NCBI GenBank assembly: GCA_023429135.1
Contig: JAEYWD010000001.1
Location: forward strand, 41,532 to 105,531
Direction of reading: 5' to 3'
DNA: 64,000 bases
Origin: Bacteroidota bacterium
GTDB taxonomy: Bacteria > Bacteroidota > Bacteroidia > Bacteroidales > JAAUTT01
Shown here: positions 1 through 8,300 of the stretch, in pieces
Numbering within the stretch: the stretch's first letter is position 1
How the letters are laid out: every line of letters starts with the position of its first letter
Made by a program: the position numbers and the translations under genes
The notes under the pieces: model-generated
The model's database searches: none
Told to the model about the DNA's origin: nothing
Seen by the model: only the letters and a program-made list of their open reading frames with translations

Positions 1-215
1 GCTGGAATATTCGTACTTTCGATACAACTAAGAAACATGCGGATGATGTTTTTCGGAAAGTTGCTGCCGAACTTAAACCGGGAGCAGTTATACTGATGCA
101 CGACCGGCTGAAAATCACGGTAGACGCGGTTCCGCAGGTTCTGGAAGAAATCACGAAAAGAGGCCTTATAACCGTTACAATAGAACAAGCACTTAAAACC
201 GGGCACTATGCTTAG
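1..215 (+). CDS. Polysaccharide deacetylase family protein, C-terminal fragment
   Basis: This is the 3' end of a gene whose start lies before the window; the frame is read from base 3 and gives about 70 residues before the TAG at 213-215. The fragment contains GAVILMHDR, which matches the conserved late motif of NodB-type polysaccharide deacetylases (a hydrophobic strand ending in a His that lines the active site). It then ends with the usual helix and a strand reading LITVTIEQAL. Members of this family remove N- or O-acetyl groups from sugars in the envelope. The stop overlaps the next gene (ATG at 208), so the two are probably translationally coupled and belong to the same operon as the pigment-like genes that follow. 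The family assignment rests on a short C-terminal piece only. Confidence 0.7.
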   Translation, partial: WNIRTFDTTKKHADDVFRKVAAELKPGAVILMHDRLKITVDAVPQVLEEITKRGLITVTIEQALKTGHYA

Positions 216-837
216 AGCAATTACAATATCAATTCTGCTGATCCCTGCAATGCTTTTCGGGCAAAAAAACTTTGTTCCATGCAAGGATATTGCTGCTTTC
301 AAAGCTCAATATATTGAAACTTCAAAAGCACTGGAAACACTCAAATGCAATTTTATCCAGGAAAAAAGTATTTCAATGCTCAAGGATAAGCTTGTTTCGA
401 ATGGAGAATTTGTATTTAAAAAGACGGACAAACTCCGAATGGAATTTAAACAACCTTATCATTATGTTTTTATCTTGAACGGAAACAAAATTTTTATCCA
501 GGATAATCAGAAAAAAACAGAGATTTCGGCTGCGGGAAATAAGTTATTCAAAAAAATAAGTCAAATTACCGTTAGTTCAGTAAGCGGGGATATTCTAAAC
601 AGTAAAGACTTCAAGGTGAATATCTTCGAAAACAGCTCGCAGTATATGTTACAACTTACACCTCAAAGCAAAGAGATTAAAGAAATATTTAAATTATTCC
701 AGATTTATATCAGCCGTACCGATAATCTTATAAACACTATAGAAATGACGGAGGTTTCGGGCGATAAAACTATGATTACATTTACCGATAAAAAAACAAA
801 TTTACCTTTAAGTGATGCGTTATTTACTCTTAAGTAG
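208..837 (+). CDS. LolA-like outer-membrane lipoprotein carrier protein
   Basis: A 209-residue protein with an N-terminal signal peptide (about residues 1-18, ending near LFGQ) followed by a LolA/LolB-type half-barrel. The region SNGEFVFKKTDKLRMEF followed by YVFILNGNKIFI is the typical pair of strands of LolA-fold proteins. LolA proteins shuttle lipoproteins or other acylated molecules across the periplasm. In aryl-polyene and flexirubin clusters a dedicated LolA paralogue is commonly present and is thought to help move the finished lipid to the outer membrane. Here it overlaps the upstream deacetylase gene and the downstream lipoprotein gene, which supports such a dedicated role rather than housekeeping lipoprotein sorting. 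The pathway role is inference. Confidence 0.8.
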   Translation: MLRAITISILLIPAMLFGQKNFVPCKDIAAFKAQYIETSKALETLKCNFIQEKSISMLKDKLVSNGEFVFKKTDKLRMEFKQPYHYVFILNGNKIFIQDNQKKTEISAAGNKLFKKISQITVSSVSGDILNSKDFKVNIFENSSQYMLQLTPQSKEIKEIFKLFQIYISRTDNLINTIEMTEVSGDKTMITFTDKKTNLPLSDALFTLK

Positions 838-1405
838 CATGTTAATTCTGATGGCATGCACTACATCAAAAAAAATTTCGCAACAATCAACAGGCAATAA
901 AATCCCGGTTTTTCAATGGGACACCATTACTACCTTTAAAGCCAATATTACTGTATTAAACAGAGATTATACCGGGATGATGATTTTAAACAGGGAGAAC
1001 GACAGCTCTTACCGTGTTATACTTACAACAGGAGTAGGACCTAAGCTTATTGATATGAATATCACCTCGAAAGGCTACACTAAACTTTACGCAATTAAAC
1101 AGTTGAACCGAAAGGCACTTCTAAACATGCTCTGGGAGGATTTTGGAACAATGGTGAATATTTTTGCCAAAAACGAATCATTACCTACCTCCTCAGAATC
1201 CGTTTGTTTTCCTGTGCGTAAGAAACTTACGGCCTGTTACAATTATGAGACAAAGCAATTATCCCCATCAAGTGCATATTTCATGGAAGGGCCTGACATG
1301 AAAACAAAAATTAGCTATTTTTACGACAATAAGAACCATCCCGACTCGGTTGTTATTGAGCATTTATCATTTAATATGAGTTATTATTTCAAAAAACTTA
1401 ACTAA
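815..1405 (+). CDS. Putative lipoprotein, LolB-like role suspected
   Basis: A 196-residue protein beginning MRYLLLSSML with a clear lipobox, LMAC, whose cysteine is residue 15, so it should be lipidated. I start it at the ATG at 815; a GTG directly before it (812) is possible. It overlaps the LolA-like gene by 23 bases and is followed 3 bases later by the next gene. The body is rich in beta strands (for example KANITVLNRDYTGMMILN) and reads like a LolB- or DUF3261-type half-barrel, but I cannot identify a family firmly. In pigment-lipid clusters of this kind a lipoprotein next to LolA is a plausible outer-membrane acceptor; that is inference from position. Confidence 0.7.
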   Translation: MRYLLLSSMLILMACTTSKKISQQSTGNKIPVFQWDTITTFKANITVLNRDYTGMMILNRENDSSYRVILTTGVGPKLIDMNITSKGYTKLYAIKQLNRKALLNMLWEDFGTMVNIFAKNESLPTSSESVCFPVRKKLTACYNYETKQLSPSSAYFMEGPDMKTKISYFYDNKNHPDSVVIEHLSFNMSYYFKKLN

Positions 1406-1408
1406 ACA

Positions 1409-1774
1409 ATGCTTGAGAATAATTTTTACTCCACCATACACTTTGCTACCGAAAATAACGGAGCCAAAGCCAAAGTAAAGCTTAACAGAAAACATCCCAT
1501 ATTTAGCGGACATTTCCCGACGGTACCGGTGGTTCCGGGTGTATGTTCGGTTCAGATGATTCAGGAATTAGCCCAAAAAGCTGTCTCCTCAAAACTAATA
1601 CTTTGCGAAGGCGAGAACATTAAATTTCTTGGAATAATAAATCCCGACGAAAATCCTGAGCTTGATCTGGAGTTTACATATAAAACTAACAGTGAGGGCG
1701 ATCTTTTAGCTTCGGCTTCAATTTCGGGAAATGGAATTGTTTTTCTTAAATTTAAGGGACGGTTCAAATGTTAA
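1409..1774 (+). CDS. Hotdog-fold 3-hydroxyacyl-ACP dehydratase-like protein
   Basis: A 121-residue single hotdog domain of FabZ type. The signature HPIFSGHFPTVPVVPGV is present, with the catalytic-type His at residue 35. FabZ enzymes remove water from 3-hydroxyacyl-ACP using a His and a Glu. The position expected for the Glu (in the helix after PGV) is Gln49 here (PGVCSVQMIQE). This may mean an altered or reduced dehydratase activity, or use of another acid residue. In this operon it would act on the growing polyene or fatty acyl chain. The stop overlaps the ATG of the glycosyltransferase gene by 7 bases. Confidence 0.8.
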   Translation: MLENNFYSTIHFATENNGAKAKVKLNRKHPIFSGHFPTVPVVPGVCSVQMIQELAQKAVSSKLILCEGENIKFLGIINPDENPELDLEFTYKTNSEGDLLASASISGNGIVFLKFKGRFKC

Positions 1775-2937
1775 ATAATGAGCAAACCAATAATTTATGC
1801 AAAAAGCATAAAGTTTGTGTTATAATTCCAACCTATAACAACTGCAACACTGTAGCAGATGTTGTTACAAAAACGACATCGTACTGTTCTGATGTGATTG
1901 TAGTTAACGATGGCTCAACTGACAATACCCCGCAATTACTGGAAAACATCCCTGGTATTTACCTTATAAGCTATCAGGTAAATAAAGGCAAAGGCTATGC
2001 CCTAAAAACCGGGTTTGCCAAAGCGGCAGAGATGGGATTCGAATATGCAATTACAATTGATTCGGATGGTCAGCATAATCCTGCCGACATTACTTTCTTT
2101 CTTGAGAAACTGGAGTCCGAGGGCGAAGCAATGATTATTGGTAACCGGAATATGGATCAGCCAGGAATTCCTAAGAAAAGCAACTTTGGCCGTCGATTTT
2201 CCAACTTTTGGTTTTGGGTAGAAACAGGAATCAAAAATAACGATACACAATCGGGCTTTAGGCTTTACCCGCTCCGTCCCTTCAAAAAGATGAAGCTTTT
2301 TACCCGTAAGTTCGAATTTGAAATTGAAAGCATAGTTCGCCTGGCATGGAAAGGCTTTCCGGTAACTTCCGTTCCTGTTTCGGTAATTTATATGCCAAAA
2401 GAAACACGAGTATCGCATTTCAGGCCCTTTCAGGATTTTACCAGAATCAGTATACTCAATACCTTTCTGGTATTCCTTGCTTTTGCCTATTTCCGCCCGG
2501 TAATGTATCTGCGGACATTAAAAAAAAACGGCATTAAACACCTCCTCGGAACAAATAGCAAACCATCCACACAAGCATTCAGCGTAGCTTTCGGAGTTTT
2601 TATGGGAATAATTCCCATTTGGGGATTTCAACTGGCAACTGCAATACTTCTTGCATTCCTGTTAAAACTTAACAAACCACTGGTAATTCTTTTTGCTAAC
2701 ATCAGCATTCCTCCCTTCCTTCCTTTTATTTTATATTTGAGCATGTTATGCGGATCGATATGGGTTACAAGTACGACACCGCTGTTTTTTATACCAGATA
2801 AAATGGATCTGAACTATGTTAAGCCATTTCTTTTGCAATACATTGCAGGAAGTATATCTTTGGCAATTATTGCAGCAGTAGCATTTGGATCGGCAACCTA
2901 TGCTTATTTGCTGATAAAAAACAAAATCAAGACCTGA
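1768..2937 (+). CDS. Glycosyltransferase family 2 protein with C-terminal DUF2062 domain
   Basis: A 389-residue protein in two parts. Residues about 15-230 form a GT-A glycosyltransferase of the dolichyl-phosphate-mannose-synthase type: VIIPTYNNCNTV at the start, VVNDGSTDNT for nucleotide binding, and the metal-binding DSD at residues 98-100 followed by GQHNP. Residues about 260-380 are a DUF2062 membrane domain with hydrophobic segments (FGVFMGIIPIWGFQLATAIL and following). This two-domain arrangement is frequent in Bacteroidota aryl-polyene/flexirubin loci. The likely reaction is transfer of a sugar from a nucleotide or polyprenyl donor at the cytoplasmic face of the inner membrane; the acceptor is unknown. 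It starts inside the end of the dehydratase-like gene and lies 8 bases before the exporter gene. Confidence 0.85.
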   Translation: MLNNEQTNNLCKKHKVCVIIPTYNNCNTVADVVTKTTSYCSDVIVVNDGSTDNTPQLLENIPGIYLISYQVNKGKGYALKTGFAKAAEMGFEYAITIDSDGQHNPADITFFLEKLESEGEAMIIGNRNMDQPGIPKKSNFGRRFSNFWFWVETGIKNNDTQSGFRLYPLRPFKKMKLFTRKFEFEIESIVRLAWKGFPVTSVPVSVIYMPKETRVSHFRPFQDFTRISILNTFLVFLAFAYFRPVMYLRTLKKNGIKHLLGTNSKPSTQAFSVAFGVFMGIIPIWGFQLATAILLAFLLKLNKPLVILFANISIPPFLPFILYLSMLCGSIWVTSTTPLFFIPDKMDLNYVKPFLLQYIAGSISLAIIAAVAFGSATYAYLLIKNKIKT

Positions 2938-2945
2938 GTTTTTTT

Positions 2946-5900
2946 ATGAAATTGATTTTCATTAGCATATATAACTTTTTCGAAAACCGTAAACCTCTGT
3001 TATGGGCTATTCTCATTGCCCTTTTTGCCGTATTTGCATTTATGGCAACCCAAATAATTTTCGAAGAAGATATATCCAAAATTTTAAATCTCGATAGTAA
3101 AACCAGGAAAAACAATCTGATTGTTCAAAGCTCCAATGTTACGCATAAGCTTATTTTCATTGTTTCTCATAACGACACTGCAATAACAGATCAGGAGAAG
3201 TTAATTAGCTTTGCTGACAGCCTTGGTTCATCCTTAGCGAACAACACGGGAAATTTAATTAAAAACATTTCTTTAAAAATTGAGGAGGATCACCTTCAAT
3301 CTTTTTATTCGATATTTCTCAACAACTTACCCGTTTTCCTGGAAAAGAACGATTATAAAAACCTTGATTCACTATTTACTGAAAACAGCTTAAGAAACAA
3401 TATAAATGCTAACCTCCAGACGCTTTCCACCCCGCTTGGAGTGATGTCGAAGTATAATCTGATGTACGATCCGGCAGGTGTTGGCAATAACTTCTTTAAG
3501 CGTTTACGCACCTTACAAACAACAACATCTCTTACAACTTATAACGGGTATCTTTTTTCAAAAGACAGTAAACACCTGGTTTTCTATCTTGAGCCATCGA
3601 ATATTTCGAACGAAACAAAGCATAACGGCCAGTTAATCGACAATATTGATATAGAAATTAAAAAGCTTACGAGCCTTCCATCTTTTAAAAATACCGAATG
3701 CAGATACTACGGAGCGGCGGCAGTTGCTGTAGGTAATTCCCGCCAGTTACGACACGATACATTTCTTACACTCGGACTCTCAGGTTTATTCCTGTTTTCA
3801 CTTTTGGTTCTGGTATTTCGTAAACGTCGAATTTCTTTATTGATCCTGCTCACTGTGGCTTTTGGCGGAGGATTTGCCCTTGCTGCAGTAGCTCTTATAA
3901 AAACATCAATATCGTTAATAGCAATAGGAGCCGGCTCTGTTATACTGGGCATTGCAGTAAATTATCCCATCCATTTGTTGTCGCACAATCTGCACTCAAA
4001 AAATATCCGTGAAGTAATTCGTGATATGGTTGTTCCGCTTACCATAGGCAGCGCAACAACGGTAGGAGGTTTTTTATGCCTGTTATTCATGAAAACGGAA
4101 CTCCTACGCGATCTCGGATTATTTGGAGCTTGCAGTTTAATTGGAGCGGCATTATTTACTTTAATATTCTTCCCCCACCTGATGGGCGATATTAATCAGG
4201 ATAATAAAACCAGGGCAGCAGAATATTTCGAAAAAATAGGCAAAATTTCGTTTGAACAGAAAAAATTACCGATTGCCATAATATTCATCCTCACTCCGGT
4301 ATTGCTATATTTCTCATTTCAGGTTAGTTTCGAAAGCGATTTAACAAAGCTTAATTATCTTCCCAAACACCTTAAAGAATCCGAAAATCTTTTAAATCAA
4401 ATTAACGGAGGACAAAAGCAAACCGTTCAGGCAATTTCGTATGGAAAAAATAAAGAAGAGGTTATTTCCAATGTATTTACCATTAAGGAATTAACCGACA
4501 GTCTAAACAGAAATGGCATTGAGTGCCAGTTCCAGAGTCCTGCAAGTGTTTTGCCACCGGTTCATATTCAGGAGCAAAGGGTTGAGTTATGGAATGGCTA
4601 CTGGACCCCGGAACGCAAGGAATTGGCTCTTAAAAACCTGAGCAAGGTAGGATTGGAACTTGGCTTCACTCCTGAAGCTTTTGAAAATTTTTCGCAAATG
4701 CTGTCTCAAAAGGCCGCAATTCTGTCTTCTGAAGATTATAATTTGCTGATCGACGGATTTACAAACGATTTATTGTCTGGAAAAGACTCTCTTTACACAT
4801 TTGTTTCGCAAATTAAAGTTAGTCCGGAGAACCAGCAAATGCTTCTCGCTGCTCTGACAAACCTTAACGGGACTGCTACCATCAACTGGAAACAAATGGC
4901 CGATCGGTTGCTACAAATTATCAATGTCGATTTTAATTTATTGTTTATACTCACCATTTCCCTTGTTTTTATTGCTCTGTTGCTTACTTACGGAAGAATT
5001 GAGCTTACCCTGGTTACTATTATTCCGATGGTAGTTTCGTGGATCTGGATTCTGGGACTTATGGCAGTTTTTGGGCTAAAATTCAATTTTGTCAATATCA
5101 TACTTTCAACGTTTATTTTTGGATTAGGCGACGACTTCTGCATTTTTGTGATGGATGGCTTACAACAACAGAACAAAACAGGCAGAAAAAGTCTTGCGTC
5201 AATCCGAATGGGAATATACCTGTCTGCAATTACAACAATAATAGGTTTTGGGGTATTGATTTTTGCACAACATCCGGCATTGCGCTCCCTGGCTTTTGTT
5301 TCTATTTTAGGAATTATGTCTGTTTTGTTTATATCCCAAACGCTTGAACCCTATCTTTTCAACCGGTTAATAACACAGCAACAACAAAATAGGAGGCCGC
5401 CGTTAACATTTACTATTATCCTGAAATCTGTTTTTGCTTTCTCGTACTTTGTTTTTGGCAGCATAATACTTTCTGCAATTGGACCTACTATAATGCCTTT
5501 CAGACTGATAGCTAAAAAAAGGAGCAATTATATTTATCACTGGTTTATACAGAAATTTGTAAAATCGCTGCTATCCATAATGGCCAATGTACGGAAGGCA
5601 TATTTAAACCCTTTCAACGAAAGTTTTTCGAAACCGGCAATTATTATTAGCAATCATCAGTCGGTACTAGACATTCTTTTAATTATTTCTATTCACCCCA
5701 AAATAATACTTTTAACCAACAAATGGGTATGGAATTCGCCTGTTTTTGGGTTTGTGGTGCGCATGGCCGGATATCACCCTATTGTGGAAGGTGTTGAAAC
5801 CAGCATAGATAAACTTTCAAAAGCAGTAGCCAATGGGTATTCCATTGCTGTTTTCCCCGAAGGAACAAGAACCCCCGATGGCAAACTGCAACGATTCCAT

Positions 5901-6794
5901 AAGGGAGCTTTTTATCTGGCTCAAGAACTCGGACTCGATATAATTCCGGTTCTGATACATGGAACAAGCCGCTGTTTAACCAAGGGAAGTTTTGTTTTAC
6001 GCGACGAGACTATTTCGTACAAAATATTAAAAAGGATAGACGCAACCGACACTTCAGTTGGAGTGACTTACCAGGAAAGAGCTAAGCATATTTCGCGTGC
6101 ATTTAAAGCTGAATATGCAAAATTTGCACAAGAGCAGGAAACCCCACGTTATTACCGGAACGAACTAATTTCTGGCTATCTATACAAGGGTCCTGTGTTA
6201 GAGTGGTATCTTAAAGTTAAAATACGACTGGAAAACGACTATCAGATTTTTCAAGAACTGGTGCCCGCTAAAGGAGTGATTCTGGATGCCGGTTGTGGAT
6301 ATGGCTTCCTGTCGCACATGCTTTCGTTTTTATCTTCCGATAGAGATATTCTTGGAATAGATTACGACGAAGATAAAATTGAAGTAGCCAGCAACGTGTT
6401 TTTTAAGAGACCTCACGTATCCTTTGTTGCTGCCGATTTGGAAAATTACGAGGTTAAGCCTGCCGACTGTATCATTATAAGCGACGTGCTTCATTATATG
6501 AGCGAAGCTGGCAGAATAAGATTTTTGCTGAACTGTTTTGCGCAGTTAAATGAAGGCGGTTCGATTATTATACGTGATGCCGACCAGAGTAAGGAAGCTC
6601 GACATAAAGGCAGCGTTCTGACTGAAATATTTTCGACAAAAATATTCCGGTTTAATAAAACCCAGAACGCATTAACTTTTTTCTCCAGCGCCGATATTAT
6701 TGAACTTGCCTCCAGGAATGGATTAAAAGCAAAAACTATTGATAATACTAAATTAACATCGAACATTCTGATTGTCTTGAACAAAAACAAATGA
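2946..6794 (+). CDS. MMPL-family exporter fused to PlsC-type acyltransferase and SAM methyltransferase
   Basis: A 1282-residue three-part protein. Residues 1 to about 850 are an RND/MMPL-type lipid exporter with two halves, each a large periplasmic loop and a bundle of membrane helices (for example residues 270-420 and 655-800). Residues about 870-1050 form a lysophosphatidic-acid-acyltransferase (PlsC) domain with the catalytic motif NHQSVLD and the substrate motif FPEGTRTPDG near residue 970. Residues about 1080-1282 are a class I SAM-dependent methyltransferase with motif I LDAGCGYGF near residue 1113 and a downstream acidic DYDEDK. Export, acylation and methylation of one lipid-like product can therefore be physically linked. 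No internal stop or frameshift is visible. The ATG is 8 bases after the previous stop, and the last codons overlap the next gene as ATGA. Confidence 0.85.
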   Translation: MKLIFISIYNFFENRKPLLWAILIALFAVFAFMATQIIFEEDISKILNLDSKTRKNNLIVQSSNVTHKLIFIVSHNDTAITDQEKLISFADSLGSSLANNTGNLIKNISLKIEEDHLQSFYSIFLNNLPVFLEKNDYKNLDSLFTENSLRNNINANLQTLSTPLGVMSKYNLMYDPAGVGNNFFKRLRTLQTTTSLTTYNGYLFSKDSKHLVFYLEPSNISNETKHNGQLIDNIDIEIKKLTSLPSFKNTECRYYGAAAVAVGNSRQLRHDTFLTLGLSGLFLFSLLVLVFRKRRISLLILLTVAFGGGFALAAVALIKTSISLIAIGAGSVILGIAVNYPIHLLSHNLHSKNIREVIRDMVVPLTIGSATTVGGFLCLLFMKTELLRDLGLFGACSLIGAALFTLIFFPHLMGDINQDNKTRAAEYFEKIGKISFEQKKLPIAIIFILTPVLLYFSFQVSFESDLTKLNYLPKHLKESENLLNQINGGQKQTVQAISYGKNKEEVISNVFTIKELTDSLNRNGIECQFQSPASVLPPVHIQEQRVELWNGYWTPERKELALKNLSKVGLELGFTPEAFENFSQMLSQKAAILSSEDYNLLIDGFTNDLLSGKDSLYTFVSQIKVSPENQQMLLAALTNLNGTATINWKQMADRLLQIINVDFNLLFILTISLVFIALLLTYGRIELTLVTIIPMVVSWIWILGLMAVFGLKFNFVNIILSTFIFGLGDDFCIFVMDGLQQQNKTGRKSLASIRMGIYLSAITTIIGFGVLIFAQHPALRSLAFVSILGIMSVLFISQTLEPYLFNRLITQQQQNRRPPLTFTIILKSVFAFSYFVFGSIILSAIGPTIMPFRLIAKKRSNYIYHWFIQKFVKSLLSIMANVRKAYLNPFNESFSKPAIIISNHQSVLDILLIISIHPKIILLTNKWVWNSPVFGFVVRMAGYHPIVEGVETSIDKLSKAVANGYSIAVFPEGTRTPDGKLQRFHKGAFYLAQELGLDIIPVLIHGTSRCLTKGSFVLRDETISYKILKRIDATDTSVGVTYQERAKHISRAFKAEYAKFAQEQETPRYYRNELISGYLYKGPVLEWYLKVKIRLENDYQIFQELVPAKGVILDAGCGYGFLSHMLSFLSSDRDILGIDYDEDKIEVASNVFFKRPHVSFVAADLENYEVKPADCIIISDVLHYMSEAGRIRFLLNCFAQLNEGGSIIIRDADQSKEARHKGSVLTEIFSTKIFRFNKTQNALTFFSSADIIELASRNGLKAKTIDNTKLTSNILIVLNKNK

Positions 6795-8299
6795 AACAGT
6801 ACGATTTTGTAATAATTGGAAGTGGATTAGGGGGGCTTACCTGTGGTGCAATCCTCAGCAAAAAAGGATATAGTGTGTGCATTCTTGAAAAAAATACTGT
6901 ATTTGGTGGTTGTTTGCAGTCGTATTACCGTAATGGGGCAAAATACGAGACCGGCGTCCATTATCTGGGAAGTCTCGAAAAAGGGCAGATATTGAATAAA
7001 CTTTTCAATTATCTGGAAATACTCCCTGCAGTAGAATTTGAGCGATTGGGCATTGAAGCCTTCGATAAATTTACATTTGGCAACAACCCGGAATATTTTG
7101 GTGTCGCACAGGGTTACGATTTATTCAAAAAAGCATTATCAGAGCGTTTCCCCGAGGAAAAAGAAGGAATAGAAAAGTATTGCAGCAGCATGCTCGATAC
7201 ATGCCATCGTTTTCCACTTTATACTTTTAAAGGAATCGATTTCGAAAACAAATTAGATCTGTTGTACTCGAATGCGAACGATATCATTTGTTCATACGTT
7301 AAAAACCCCACATTGAGAGCCATTTTGGCAGGCAACAATCCGCTGTATGCAGGGGTAGCCGATAAAACACCTTTCTATATTCATGCATTGATTATCAACA
7401 GCCTTATCGAAAGTAGCTGGCGTTGCAAGGATGGAGGTTCATCCATTTCAAAAGCTTTGATTAATGTAATCAAAAAGAATGGAGGTGTACTTAAAAATAA
7501 CGCCGAGGTTAAATCGTTTGAGGAAAAAGATAGCCTGGTTTCAAAAGCCGTAACCAAAACAGGGGAAGAATACTATGGTCGTAACTTCATCTCGAGCCTG
7601 CACCCTTCTGTAACTTTGTCGTTAACAGCATCGACACAGTTCAGGCAAATATATCGTAAACGCATATCACAACTCGAGAATACAACTTCGCCCTTTATAC
7701 TAAGCATTAAGCTGAAGCCCAATACTCTTCCTTTTTTCGATTACAACCATTATCATTACCATTCGGAAAATGTTTGGGATAGTGCAGAATATACTCCCGA
7801 ACAGTGGCCAAAAAGCTTTGTGTTGTTCACTTCAACAAAATACGAAGGTACTAACATGGCAAAAACAGGATGCATAATGACCTACATGAACTATTCCGAT
7901 GTAGCCAAATGGGAGAACACCTTCAACACAGTTTTCCAGCCAGGTTCCAGAGGTAAAGATTACGAAGCATTTAAACAGGAGCGAGTTGATAGATTGTTAA
8001 AACTCGTGGAGTTCAAATACCCCGGAATAACAAACATGATCGAAGAATATCATGCAGCAACTCCGCTTACCTATCGCGACTACATTGGAAATCCTGAAGG
8101 TAGTTTATATGGTGTTTTGAAGGACAGCAGCGAACCTTTGAAGAATTATTTCCCATCCAAAACAAAAATTCCCAATTTATACCTAACCGGTCAGAACATG
8201 AGCGTTCATGGGGTTTTAGGAGTTGCCATGAGTGCAGTAATAACATGTGGAGAATTTTTAGGACTGGATAATATTCTTACCGAGGTAAAAAACTCTTAG
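6791..8299 (+). CDS. FAD-dependent oxidoreductase, phytoene-desaturase / retinol-saturase-like
   Basis: A 502-residue flavoprotein. The N-terminus has the Rossmann dinucleotide-binding motif IIGSGLGGLTCG (about residues 8-19) followed by the acidic strand end LEKN and the FGGCLQSYYRNGAKYETGVHYLG segment seen in CrtI and retinol-saturase relatives. The C-terminus carries NLYLTGQNMSVHGVLGVAMSA, the second FAD contact. Members desaturate, saturate or isomerise polyene chains. In this operon a role on the conjugated chain of an aryl-polyene-like pigment is plausible. The gene starts in an ATGA overlap with the exporter and ends 1 base before the next gene. Confidence 0.8.
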   Translation: MKQYDFVIIGSGLGGLTCGAILSKKGYSVCILEKNTVFGGCLQSYYRNGAKYETGVHYLGSLEKGQILNKLFNYLEILPAVEFERLGIEAFDKFTFGNNPEYFGVAQGYDLFKKALSERFPEEKEGIEKYCSSMLDTCHRFPLYTFKGIDFENKLDLLYSNANDIICSYVKNPTLRAILAGNNPLYAGVADKTPFYIHALIINSLIESSWRCKDGGSSISKALINVIKKNGGVLKNNAEVKSFEEKDSLVSKAVTKTGEEYYGRNFISSLHPSVTLSLTASTQFRQIYRKRISQLENTTSPFILSIKLKPNTLPFFDYNHYHYHSENVWDSAEYTPEQWPKSFVLFTSTKYEGTNMAKTGCIMTYMNYSDVAKWENTFNTVFQPGSRGKDYEAFKQERVDRLLKLVEFKYPGITNMIEEYHAATPLTYRDYIGNPEGSLYGVLKDSSEPLKNYFPSKTKIPNLYLTGQNMSVHGVLGVAMSAVITCGEFLGLDNILTEVKNS

Positions 8300-8300
8300 T

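Noticed and set aside
2002..2418. Minus-strand frame opposite the glycosyltransferase
   Set aside because: Antisense shadow; the + strand frame has full GT2 motifs.
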